Assembly (NCBI GenBank): GCA_020698575.1 | Contig: CM036254.1 | Coordinates: 4,569,883-4,633,882 of the forward strand | Length of the DNA: 64,000 nt | Reading direction: 5' to 3' | Source of the DNA: Bostrychus sinensis | Taxonomy: Eukaryota > Chordata > Actinopteri > Gobiiformes > Eleotridae | Shown here: piece by piece, positions 11,570-22,554 of the stretch | Layout: each line of letters opens with the position of its first letter | How positions within the stretch are numbered: the first letter of the stretch is position 1 | The notes under the pieces: model-generated | The model's input: the letters and a program-made list of their open reading frames with translations, nothing else | Database searches by the model: none | Told to the model about the DNA's origin: nothing | Translations under genes and position numbers: made by a program

Positions 11570-12526
11570 TAGGGCTGGACAATAAATCGATTTTTTCGAT
11601 TAATTTGAATTTGTAGGGCAGGTCGACTTGTTTAAATAAATATTGATAAAAAAAAAAAAAAAAAAAACATCAACCACTGGCGCACTGGGCTCCTGTAGTT
11701 CACAGTGGGCACTAGAGGAACACAAACAACCTGGCAGCGAGCAGTGAAGAACTCGTTTCTAAGAAAGGAACAGTGTCGTCAGTTGTGTGGAATTGGTTCG
11801 GGTTTGCAGCGTCAGACGGAGCACAAACAGCGCCCCGCTGCAAAGTCAGTCCCTACAGGATTTGGCGATGTTGCCATCGCAACTATTAACGCAAAATTCA
11901 AGCAAACCCCGCGAATTCAGCGCGACCCTGCAACTTTGTCCAAACTCCGCAACTCTCTCAGCAGCAGCGCACCGGTAATGCGCGGCGGAGGTCGGGTTGA
12001 GCCACAGACAAAGCCGCGTGGAGGTGCGATGCGGAGGACGGAGGTGCGGTGCGGAGGACGGAGGTGCGGTGCGGAGGACGGAGGTGCGGTGCGGAGGACG
12101 GAGGTGCGGTGCGGAGGACGGAGGTGCGGTGCGGAGGACGGAGGTGCGGTGCGGAGGACGGAGGTGAGATGCGGAGGACGGAGGTGCGGTGCGGAGGACG
12201 GAGGTGCGGTGCGGAGGACGGAGGTGCGGTGCGGAGGACGGAGGTGAGATGCGGAGGACGGAGGTGCGGTGCGGAGGACGGAGGTGCGGTGCGGAGGACG
12301 GAGGTGCGGTGCGGAGGACGGAGGTGCGGTGCGGAGATCGAGCGCACATGAGGCGGCAGGAGCTCACCAGCAGCAGCGGTGTGGATGGGACTGAAGGAGC
12401 AGACGAACGCGTCGCTTTCTAGTTTTTTCTGGTGTCACTCTGAAAAGCTGTCTGCGTTGTCAGTAAATCAAATTTTTGGTGAAAAAACCTGAGATTTTTT
12501 TTTTTAGGCTAAATCGCCCAGCTCTA
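11570..12526 (+). mobile_element. hAT-like non-autonomous element carrying an expanded minisatellite
   Basis: Ends tagggctggacaataaatcg and aaatcgcccagctcta form an imperfect terminal inverted repeat of the TAGGGCTGGGCGAT type that is common in fish hAT derivatives. I could not find a matching 8-bp target duplication. The interior resembles 2610-2990 but holds a regular 20-bp array. Confidence 0.55.
12026..12336 (+). repeat. 20-bp GC-rich minisatellite, about 15 units
   Basis: Unit gcggaggacggaggtgcggt repeats head to tail with almost no variation. Variant units ending gaggtgagat occur at 12161-12170 and 12241-12250, 80 bp apart, suggesting a four-unit block was copied. Because 20 is not a multiple of 3, each frame cycles every 60 bp and stays open on both strands; the resulting long open frames are artefacts of the array. 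Confidence 0.9.
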
Positions 12527-12717
12527 CCTTTATGAACTGACAGATTACAAAATGCCATTTACTCTGTTAGCAAACACCTATATAAACTCCAGGAACTGTG
12601 TTACATCGTTTTTTTATCTAGTGTTTCAAATCCTTTTTTTAAATCATTGTCTTTACCTCTTATGAGCTACTTATATGAACTGTATTTATTCACTTAAATG
12701 TATTGTCTTTTACCATA

Positions 12718-13070
12718 TTAATTCATTTTCTACCGCTTATTCCCATTAGGGGTCGTGGGTGACTGGAGCCTATCCCAGGCTAACTTTGGGCCGTAGGCGG
12801 GGTACACCCTGGACAGGGGCCAGCTTGTCGCAGGGCTGACACAGAGAAGAACACAGACAGACAACCATTCACTCTCACATTCATTCACTAGGGTCAATTT
12901 AAAATCGCCAATTCACCAACACATGCATGTCTTTGGACAGGTGGGAGGAACCCGGAGAGAACCCACAGTAACACGGGGAGGACATGCAGACTCCACCCAG
13001 AGAGTTTGTGTGTTGGTCTCCTTGCTGGGAGGTGAGAACACTAACCGCTCTGGCACCGTGCACCCCCATT
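12718..13070 (+). repeat. High-copy fish interspersed repeat
   Basis: Recognised by its typical stretches: 'ttttctaccgcttattcc', 'ggtcgtgggtgactggagc', 'ggcggggtacaccctggac', 'aatttaaaatcgccaatt', 'catgcatgtctttggaca'. This block is found in very many fish genomes. Its parent family is not named here with confidence. It gives a small spurious open frame. Confidence 0.6.
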
Positions 13071-13149
13071 TTTACCATATTTGTACTGCTTTTACACTAG
13101 TGAAATGATCATAAAGCATTTTACATTTTATCTGGTAAATATTCTCATT

Positions 13150-13870
13150 AGTTTAATTTAGTTTATTCTTTATTTGTCAGGGACCATGTCCAAATACATT
13201 GGTTTCACAAGAAAAGAGAAGCTTTGTACCAGATTTTGCTACAAACTACTTTCCATCTGCAGTCCCCGGGCAGGTGAGCACAAGAAATACAACATTACAG
13301 AATACAAAATACAAGTTATTAGTAACAAAAGGTTTTGAGAAAAATGATTCAGATCTACAGACAACTTCAGACTGTCTGGGAGCTGATTCCATTGTTTGAT
13401 AGTTTTAAATGAGAAGGCTGTTTGTGCAAAGGCAGAGCATCTGTTAGGGATTACGTAATTTTTGTGAGCTGTGGACCGAGATGTTTGGGTCGTCTGTTCA
13501 GAGCAAAGTTGAATAAATTTCTTCAATGAAGCTGGAGCAATATTATTCATTTTAAAAATGGCTTGTAAATTTGAATATAAAATTTGATTGTCAAAACTTA
13601 GCATTTTATTTTTGCTGAGAATATTACAGTGGTGATATTGAAGTATTTTTTTTGTCAAGTACCTTTAAGGCCTGATTATAGAGCGATCTGAGAGGTCTGA
13701 GTGTGGTCTCATTGGCCTGAGACCAGCTAGAAATACAGTATGTGATATGTGGTACAATCATAGCATTAAAATACATCACAGACATTTCCAGCCTGACACA
13801 CAAGTTGTATACTGAAGCTTTAACCTGAATCCCATGTGTGAAGAACACAGACTCCTGTCTTAGCTTAGCA
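13150..13870 (-). mobile_element. LINE fragment, C-terminal part of reverse-transcriptase ORF
   Basis: Two broken minus-strand frames (13848-13624 and 13658-13239) join to a LINE-like pattern: YCISSWSQANETTLRPL, SLYNQALKVLDKK, then RCSAFAQTAFSFKTIKQWNQ (18-20 residue landmarks of the region after the RT palm). Frame is broken at about 13640. Clade not fixed. Truncated at the 5' side. Confidence 0.55.
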
Positions 13871-15127
13871 ACTGAATTAGCACTGGAATAAATCCATACA
13901 CGAACACTTTAGCTTAGCTCTGGACCCACGGATCTCATGTTCAACACTTTTACTTCAGTTAACATGTCTCCTCCATAAACTCGTGTTTGTGCATAACTCT
14001 TATCCATCTCTCGGCACTTAGCTTACTTCATTTTAGCTTACACCAGACTCAAAGAGTACCTATATCTGTTACTGCGGTCGCCACCGATCTACGTCCGCCA
14101 TCTTAGTTATAAAACGTGGTGTCTGACTCTTACCAATTGATAAACCGGTCAAACTACACGTTAGCTTGACATATGTTACACTCTAAGACACTTAAGAAGC
14201 ATTACTACTGTTATATATCGTTTGTGTGTTGATTTCAACCAGCTTACCTGCAAAAGATACAAGAACTCTGCAGACTCGCTCATCACGTACTGACGAGACT
14301 TCTTCTACTGGCGTCAGCTACGGATGCATAAGGCACCAAGCGCCCCCTGCTGGCGGAGTATTGACCATTAACTCTTTCTCCACACACCCTGACTATGGCA
14401 GTTTATAGTTTATAGACATAACAGTAGTTTTACTCATTGTTTTCAGACCTTAGGATAAAATTAAATGGGGGGCAACTATTTTAATACATGTTTTACTCAC
14501 ACAGTGCCACACTTGTCACCATACAAAAACATCAACTTGATTTTGATATTTAAAAAAAAAAGAAAAGGCAATACTTGATACTTATTTTGATACCATGGTG
14601 AAAAAATGTCCACTTTTCATTTAATGTTGTTTGAGGTAGTACATGTAGGCTATAGAGAACAGAACTGTGACGTGACATCGGTGGTCACACTAGATATTAT
14701 CAATACAAAAACAATGGAGCAATTTAAGATGTAAACTACTCGAGTTAGCGTTAACACAAAAGTATTTTGATACTTTGGTTTGTGATAAATATTCTCCAAG
14801 AGTGACAAAGCAGTTAAAAGAGTTGTTTACTTTTTATGCCACTGTTTCTAATGCAACTCTATGGCATTTCTCTGTCTGTGACCACCAACATGGCAGATTC
14901 ATCCCTGAACGGTCGTTTTATGACGTAGGGTTCCCAATCTCTATAACTGCCCCCTTTACCGTCACCATATTTATCACACAACATTTTGTACAGAATAATA
15001 TTATTAGGCTATTTCTATATATGTAATTGTAAAGTTTCTTCAAAATTATATTTTTCTATACAAGCAGTGGTTCATAGTTTATCCACCAACAGAACACTTT
15101 AATGCCTCTGTAGTCCACAGCCATGTA
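13871..15127. other. Gene-free interval
   Basis: No gene supported. Microsatellite-like A runs near 14551. Contains 'gatacttattttgatacc' type sequence that also appears near 16500-16550, so a small DNA transposon may span this region and be split by the Rex3 insertion; its ends were not resolved. Confidence 0.35.
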
Positions 15128-15139
15128 GGTAGCCTATAT

Positions 15140-15854
15140 CCATCCATCCATCCATCCATCCATCTTCTTCCGCTTTATCCGGGACCGGGTCGCGGGGGCA
15201 GCAGTCTAAGCAGAGATGCCCAGACTTCCCTCTCCACAGACACTTCCTCCAGCTCTACCGGGGGGACCCCAAGGTGTTCCCAGGCCGAGAGACATAGTCC
15301 CAGCGTGTCCTAGGTCTTCCCTGGGGCCTCCTCCCAGTGGGACAGGCCCGGAACACCTCCCCAGGGAGACGTCCAGGAGGCATCCGGAACAGATGCCTGA
15401 GCCACCTCAACTGACTCCTCTCAATGTGGAGGAGCAGCGGCTCTACTCCGAGCTCCTCCCGAGTAACTGAGCTCCTCACCCTATCTCTAAGGGAGTGCCC
15501 AGCCACCCTGCGGAGGAAACTCATTTCGGCCGCTTGTATCCGGGATCTTGTCCTTTCGGTCATGACCCAAAGCTCATGACCACAGGTGAGAGTAGGAACG
15601 TAGATCGACCGGTAAATCGAGAGCTTTGCCTTTCGGCTCAGCTCCTTCTTTACCACAACAGACCGATACAACGACCGCATTACTGCAGACGCCGCACCGA
15701 TCCGCCTGTCGATCTCACGTTCCATCCTTCCCTCACTCGTGAACAAGACCCCGAGATACTTGAACTCCTCCACTTGAAGCAGAAACTCCCCTCCAACCTG
15801 GAGAGGGCAAACCACCCTTTTCCGGTTGAGAACCATGGCCTCGGACTTGGAGGT
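15140..15854 (-). mobile_element. 5'-truncated Rex3-like (RTE clade) LINE with 12-bp target duplication
   Basis: Minus-strand 3' end of the same element type as 50363-53183: the (GATG)n tail, read as catc repeats at 15140-15165, then the C-terminal RT region ([39 protein letters not shown]). The direct repeat ggtagcctatat at 15128-15139 and 15855-15866 marks the insertion site. A short deletion and frame change occur near the C-terminus (TRWDYVSRPGN). It is a dead copy. Confidence 0.85.
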
Positions 15855-15869
15855 GGTAGCCTATATGAT

Positions 15870-16935
15870 GATCTAAATTACATTTTGCCTGTTTGCATTT
15901 CCTATAACTGGTAGTAGATTATTAAGCTGCAATAGCCATGGTTCATATTTATATTGTGATTGTGTGATTTACTGGACTGCATTTGGCCCACAGACGTCAG
16001 GTTTAAAACATGGTCCTCTGTCTGTGGCTGCAGTCATTGACAGTGATGTTTAGACACAACAGTGGCAGGAACGTAGCTGTGCTCCTTTAAAATAACCTAC
16101 AGATGCTTTGCTGACACTAATAACAGCTCACTCTCTCTTTTCTATGCTGGAGCGGGACGTTTGCAGTTACATTTAGGCTATTTTATGTCAGTTTTGGAAG
16201 TGATGCTGCTCAGTCCGGGACAGTGGCAGCGTGAGTCCCAGTCCGGAAGTGTGTTAGGTCCACTTGGGAAGTCCCATGTAAACTCCCACGGAAAGTCCAC
16301 TCCGCTTGCTGGCTCTCAATGTCTTTGTGCAGCGGTGATGGAACCGAGCGAGTGAACACCTTTTAGTAAACTGTATTTAAAGAATTGCTCCATCTGGAGC
16401 CTTTCCACCTCCTGTACTTAAACACTGGAGGGGAGGAGCTGTGCGGGTAGAGGTAAAGACATTGTATTATCAATACTCTTCTAAATTAATATCCAATTTA
16501 GATACTTGTTTTAGCATCGATTAATATCTTGGTATTGATTTTTTGGACAACCCTTGTGTGTAACTTATTGTAGTCTAGTGAATGTCCCGTTTTTTTGTTT
16601 GTTTTTTTTTTAATATGATACGTAAAATTTGTATTTCTGTTTAATCTATTATGTTATTTGTAGCCTATGTTTATCCACTACACATAATAATGCAAATTAT
16701 TCGCTGCACAGACGACTCGTGCGCAAGCTTACTGGCTCTAGAGAAATGACGTAGCGTGTATTCTATGGTTCTTGCGGCGGCAGTATTTCGAGACAAAGAA
16801 GGATTTGCAGCAGATCGTCTTTGGACTGAGTGACTGAGAAACTGAAAAACTATAACAACGTGAAAATGGAGTGAGAGAAGGAAGACGAGGATGCTACAGG
16901 AGCGGACAGTGACAGATGTAGGAGTACAAATACAC
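15870..16935. other. Gene-free interval
   Basis: No gene supported; mixed sequence with an AT-rich tract at 16540-16690. Confidence 0.4.
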
Positions 16936-16938
16936 GTG

Positions 16939-17090
16939 CACAGATCCTATCATACCCACTGGATGCTTCTGGTTTATAAAGCTCTCTTAGGTATGGTGCC
17001 ACTCTATTTGTCTTCTCTTCTCCAAAAAAGCACCAGCCATTATAGTCTGCATTCTTGTAATGTTTATCAGTGTTTTGGCCCTCATGTACG
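16939..17090 (+). mobile_element. Short L2-like LINE fragment
   Basis: Encodes HWMLLVYKALLGMVPLYLSS, matching the L2/CR1-type C-terminal pattern LVYKALxGxAPxYLSxLL. Only about 50 codons remain; it continues straight into the CTGGTTTAGTCC-type repeat. Confidence 0.45.
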
Positions 17091-17104
17091 TACTGACACT
17101 AAAT

Positions 17105-17345
17105 TAGTTGTAAACCAGGTCTAAGCTAGGAATAAACCAGGACTAAAACTGGACTAAACAAGGTCTAAGTCGGGACTAAACCTTGACTACACCAGGACTA
17201 AACCAGATCTAAGTCAGAACTAAACATGGACTAATCCTGGTCTGAGTCAGGACTAAACCTGGACTAAAACTGGACCAAGCCTAGAGTAAATCAGAACTAA
17301 TTTTAGGAATAAACCAGGTCAAAACCAGGACTAAACTGTGCCTTA
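17105..17345 (-). repeat. Degenerate CTGGTTTAGTCC-type tandem repeat
   Basis: Plus strand reads units such as 'aaaccaggactaaac' and 'aggtctaagtcgggactaa' with variable spacing of about 11-20 bp. The same motif, in either orientation, makes arrays at four other places in this window. Confidence 0.75.
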
Positions 17346-17895
17346 ATCAAAGACAAAGCAGCAATATAAACATCAAATTTAATCTTCAACCAGAGCAGGA
17401 CAATAAAAAGGGATTAATCTGTCTCTAAATTAATCTAAATCAGGGCTTGAACTGGAAAAGACTCCACCAGTACCACCAGAAGAAACCTGTGTAACACTCG
17501 GGGGATCTGTATCACAGTTTGAGAATCTCTGTACCTGTGAAACTCCACACGAACAACAGTGTGAACCAAAGTTGGATTTAAGTTAACACTGATACTAATA
17601 AGGTTTAAATCCTTGCAGCACAATTAGTTTTTTGTTACACATCATTAGGAAGCACTCAGACCTCCACCATTACAGGCATTACCTCTGAGATGCAGATCCA
17701 CAGCAAAAACTTAACTGTTTCTTTTCCCTTTTCGCCTTTCATTTTGACTTTTCATGCGGTGGTAAACAATGGATTCCAATCTACACTAAAAGAAATATGT
17801 TGTTCCTTTACTGCCCCCCTGTGATTGGAGTTAGTATCTTTCTACCAACTGGTATTTGAACCCCATACCATCTGATACTCTACCAAGAACTGTTT
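17346..17895. other. Gene-free interval
   Basis: No gene or repeat family recognised. Confidence 0.4.
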
Positions 17896-18135
17896 TGGCG
17901 GCACAGTAGCAAAATGGTTAGCACTCCTGCCTCACAGCAAGAAGCCTGGGTTTGAATCCCGGACCCTTACCCCACATATCTCACCTGGACATGATCCTAA
18001 GGGGACTATAGTATTATGGTCGAAGCGGTCGAACAACCCTTATGGTGTGTAAAAGACATGGCCAGTGGATGATGGTTGTGTCTTTGTGGGTGGACTGCGC
18101 ACAACCCTGAAGCCTCATACTTGCCATAACTTTTT
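17896..18135 (+). repeat. tRNA-derived SINE
   Basis: Starts ggcggcacagtagcaaaatg with a box-A-like 'atggttagcactcct' and a box-B-like 'gggtttgaatccc' at the spacing of an RNA polymerase III promoter, followed by a non-tRNA body. No intact tRNA cloverleaf, so it is not a tRNA gene. Confidence 0.6.
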
Positions 18136-18147
18136 CTGCTTTACTTA

Positions 18148-18863
18148 CCATATTTTCCAGACTATAAGTCGCTCCGGAGTATAAGTCGCACTAGCCAAAA
18201 AATGCATAATCAAGAAGAAAAAAACCGTATATAAGTCACACTGGACTATAAGTCTCATTTTTGGGGGAAATTTATTTTACAAAATCTGACACCAAGAACA
18301 GACATTTCATCTTGAAAGGCAAGTTATAGTAATAATAGAATAGAGAACAACAGCTGAATAGGTGTGCAGTTTGCTAACGTAACACATTGATGGTTATTCA
18401 GCTACATGAAGCATAAACAACTGAACTGAATAGGTGTCTCGTATGTTAACGTAATATATTAACAGTTATTCACATAACTATAGCATAAAGAACATAATAT
18501 AACAAGTTCACCAAACTCACCATCTCACTCCTAATCACTAAATCCTTTAAATTCTTCATCCTCGGTGTCGCTTCTGAACAACTCCGCCAACTCCGGAGGT
18601 AGACGAAGCGCCGCTTCCTCCTCTGCGTGGCTGTCATCAGACTCAGCATCAGTTCCATTTCCAATTATTCCGCTCTTTCTCAGTTGTCTTTATAGCCTAA
18701 GTTGTTAGTGGTAATGTTTACATTTTAAATTGTCAGTGGTACAGGTGCAGCAGATGCTGGTACACAAGCCTAGAGCGCCCTCTAACCAACACCTGAAATA
18801 TTTTAATATATAAGTCACACCTGAGTATACGTCACACGTCGACTTATAGTCCGGAAAATACGG
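18148..18863. mobile_element. Non-autonomous DNA transposon (716 bp), TATAAGTCGC family, copy A
   Basis: Terminal inverted repeats ccatattttccagactataa and ttatagtccggaaaatacgg, flanked by TA on each side (18146-18147, 18864-18865). Sub-terminal 'tataagtcgc' and 'tataagtcac' repeats. A second copy is at 47103-47908. TA target suggests a Tc1/mariner-like or related mechanism; superfamily left open. Confidence 0.7.
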
Positions 18864-18865
18864 TA

Positions 18866-20160
18866 TGCGCTGTTTAGTTATGTTAGACAAACTGAGCACA
18901 CTAATAATAATATCTCTTTCACTTACGTATTTGCAGTTTTAAATGCCTTTTTTCCAGCTCAACCAATGCAAAGTGTGTTTTTATTTTTGAAGCATTTAAC
19001 TCCTTCAGATTGATAAGTATCCTTCGTTGTCTGGTTATCAGAGCCGGCGCGGTCCCACCACTTGAACACCCCTTTCTCTGTCCTCAGTGCTGTAGGTAAA
19101 TCGGTCCATCTTCAGCCTCCTGTCTCCTGTATCTGCTGTAAACTGAGTGATAGTGTCTCCTGTTGTCCTGTTGCTTGTTAGTGCTGCCCAACGGTCCGTT
19201 CAATCCAGTAAAAATCTCACATACTTCTCCAATCGCTCCATCTCTGTCTCCTCCTGAGTTTATCTTTGTCTCCTCCTGAGTTTATCTGAGAGGCAGAGCT
19301 GGAGGGTAAAAGGCTGTGGGTATGGAAGCAAACTTGTCTCATCATATTTTGAATTTTAAATGCCTTTTGAATTTCTACCATTGAATTTTTTTTTTGTCTA
19401 TGAATTTCAGTCACTGAAATTTCAGTATCTAATTTCCATGCATTATGTCAGTGTTAAAAATTTCATTTAAATTTTTAAAAACTTGCCTTTAAAAAAATTC
19501 AATGCATATATTTTTGAGTCCTCAAATTCAATTGGCCAAATTTGGAGTTTAAAATACGCCGTCAAAAAATTAGCATGAAACGTCCATCTGACTTGCACCA
19601 TTTGTACCAGAAGCACTAGTTGCCATTCAGCTGAATTTGGTAAGGTATTTTTACTATATTTAAATAAGCTGTACTTGGGTTTAACAAGCGAGACAATAAA
19701 AATGCATATCTTTAAAATGTTTCTTAATATTTTTGTAATTTAACATTGACCATCTTCATCGTGGTCATGCCTTCAGCTCCCTCTGTTTACAGTCGCCACC
19801 ACAGGAGCTACTGAACCATGAAAGTGTCAGCGAGAGAAAGCTCTGATAGGACTACAATACAGTTACGATTGTTAAACTAACATTTAAACTTGCAAAAACT
19901 ATTTCTAAGATTATTTTCGGCTGTGAGGCTTTGACAGGAAGTGAGTGAATTGACAGGAAGTGAGTGAATGTGTCACCAACTGTGCTTCCTTCTACCCACC
20001 ATGCAGTGACAGGGTCTGTTCCATGGATGGATTATAGAACTGGATAATGAATGACATCACGACCGCCGTTTTCAGTACCCGTGCTCACTGGTGCGTGATG
20101 CCAAAAATGTTTTTTACTTCCACGTTACTTCCGTGCTGTGCAGCCCATAGAGCAGGCACA
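18866..20160. other. Gene-free interval
   Basis: No gene supported. A duplicated phrase 'tctcctcctgagtttatct' at about 19245-19290 is a small local tandem repeat. Confidence 0.4.
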
Positions 20161-20834
20161 ATAGGCCCTTTTCACAATGACGTCAGACAACTTTCGTTTT
20201 GAGACGATGGGATGTATCTTCATTTCCAGTGCTGCTGCTTGCCAGTATGGAATTTACTCGGAGTCTTAAAAATTTAACAAATATAATGATGTACAGAGAT
20301 TTGCTGATGAAAATTCACTGACAAAACGGTCAAAACTCAAAAAAGGATATAAATTTTTCATTGAAGGTTACTTATTTGATTATGAAGGTAAGTGTTTTGT
20401 CTTGTAGCTAAAGCTAGTAGTTGTTAATGCTTAGCTTTACTAAATGAAAATATACTGTAGTACTATCCAGTGATATTTCCTGATAAGCAGATTGTCAAAT
20501 ATTCAGATAAACTCAGATCATGACATGATCTAACACTGTTTTATAGCGCAGCTCTATCACTTAGCCATGTTGCTAACGCTATCTAGCTACATAACAAAGC
20601 ACTCACTTCATAATCCAAGTATCCTTCGTTGAAGAATTAATATCCTTTCGCAACTTTTGAACGTTTTGTGGGTAAATATTAATTTGAAAATCGCTGTATA
20701 TTGTGTAAACTTGTAAACGGCAATTTTAAAAAAGTCTGGGTGAATTTCTTATGGGAGAAGCGCGGCACCGGAAATGAAGATACATCCCATCGTCTCAAAA
20801 CGGAAGTTGTCTGACGTCACGTGGAAAGGGTCTA
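20161..20834. mobile_element. Foldback-like non-autonomous DNA transposon with about 65-bp inverted ends
   Basis: The left end (gacgtcagacaacttt, gagacgatgggatgtatc) reappears inverted at 20755-20834 (gatacatcccatcgtctc, ttgtctgacgtcac). About 60 of the 65 outer bases pair. The AT-rich centre carries no ORF. A further end of the same type starts at about 21172 (tatagacccttctcac). No target duplication could be fixed. Confidence 0.65.
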
Positions 20835-22309
20835 TGCGGCCCTCGAGCAAGCGTGGCGTAGCGCCACGAGATCAGCTCTGACCAATGGGCGAAATGGCGG
20901 GCTAGAGCGGTGACATCACAAACCATAAAAAGTTATTTTTTAGCTAAATTGAAGATTTTGAAGAGGGAAAAAGTCCATGGTGTGAAAATAGATAATAACA
21001 CTACAAAATCCGACCATTTTGGAAGCTGTAGGTGTCTTGTCAGCACAGCACCAAGCGTTAGAGGAAAGATTTCTGGGCTGCATGTGATTTTTCGCTGCAG
21101 ATCCACTAGTAAAATTTGGCATCGGGGAGAGGAGGCAGTGCCCTGTCCGGGTCTTATTATACATCCATGGTCTATAGACCCTTCTCACACAGCGTCATCT
21201 GATCACGTGATTTCCACGGAGCCGCCATGTTGGATGGCAAAAGCCGGTTGTCACGGCCCGATTTGGATCAGTCCTGCTGTCTGTTAGCCTAACAAATGAA
21301 ATTTGTTTTACTCATCAAAAATAGTTTAATGTGTCCTATATCTGTGATAGCATCTGCCAGCTGTCTTTTGAAGTAAAAAAGTTAATGTTGCACTGTTTGA
21401 CAAAGTTTATTCTTTAAAAAAGTCACATAAGATCGCTCCTGCTGTAATCGTCAAATAAAGTAAAAACCGATCTGAAGTCAGTTCTTACTGTCTGCTCAGG
21501 TTTGTTAGCAGGGTAAACACGTTTTCACGGACATTTAGCAAACTAGAGAGAAAAAGAAAATGCAATGTTCAGGACAGCTTGGTACTTGTTCATTTCTGCG
21601 TGAGGATATGGCGATTACAGGATTATTTTCACAACATGGAATACTTTGATGAAAATACATCTCGATATTTACTGATTGAGGGTTACTAATCCTGGACTGG
21701 ACTGGTTTTGGACAGAACCAGTGTTCAAAGGTAAAAAGGTTTGGGCATACTGAGGAATCGTCATTAATTACAGTTCCCTGCCAATTCCCTTTATTTGTCA
21801 ATTACTTCCTCATTTTTCTTTTGAAGCTTTTGCCCATTGTGCAAGTGTTGTCTCCATTTTTAATCTGTTTTGTGCGTGTCAGTCTTTTTGCATCGGCCGA
21901 GGGGCTTAGCTCTTTCAACCAATGAGGCTTAGTGTGAGTCTTATGTGTGTGATTGACAAGAATCAAGTTTGATACTATCAGCAGTCGTGGAAAACAGGGT
22001 CCTAAAGTCCACTGGGTTACAAAGACGAAAAATAAAAATAAATAAAAAAATTTAGTTCAGAAAATCACATATGAGCAACGTGCTCTTCCACAGCCGATGT
22101 AGTTGGGTAAGTCTTGCACACAGTTTAGGCCTGGAATAGCATCCCATTAGGGTGAGCACCTCAAAAAGTTCTAAAAGTGGGAAAAGTTGTGTAATTTGGT
22201 GGGACAAGGTGGGACATTTGGCAAATTTCAGCTCCTCACTGCAATCAAAAAAGTCAGTGAAACCAATTTGTACAGTTTTTCCATGGCAATGCAAGAAACC
22301 CCACATTGC
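20835..22309. other. Gene-free interval with one orphan transposon end
   Basis: No gene supported. The 125-codon frame at 20910-21287 has no recognised domain and overlaps the transposon end near 21172. Confidence 0.35.
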
Positions 22310-22323
22310 ATTGCTTACAATGT
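22310..22323 (+). repeat. Target-site duplication of the Penelope-like element, left copy
   Basis: The 14-mer attgcttacaatgt is repeated exactly at 25263-25276 and brackets the whole inverted dimer. Confidence 0.8.
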
Positions 22324-22554
22324 CTGTGAAGACTCTCACTCGTCCAGGGTAAATGCATCGCAACAAAAGTTTAAAAAGCAGTCATCTGGATTAGATTTTT
22401 CAAGTAGAAGACGTTTCACCTCTTATCCAAGAGGCTTTCTCAATTCTGAAATGAACTGGTAAGAGAGCTGGTTTATATTCTTCTAGGAAGGAGGAGTCCT
22501 GAAACTAATTCTATTGGTCAATGTGACCATGAATAGCCTAGTGGTTTCGGGTCA

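Noticed and set aside
12026..12336. Regular repeats considered as a CRISPR array
   Set aside because: Units are directly adjacent without spacers, and the DNA is vertebrate.
11705..12422. Long open frames on both strands over 11705-12422, Arg/Gly/Cys-rich or Pro/Ser-rich
   Set aside because: They arise from the 20-bp array, which stays open in several frames; no domain, no start context, no splice structure.
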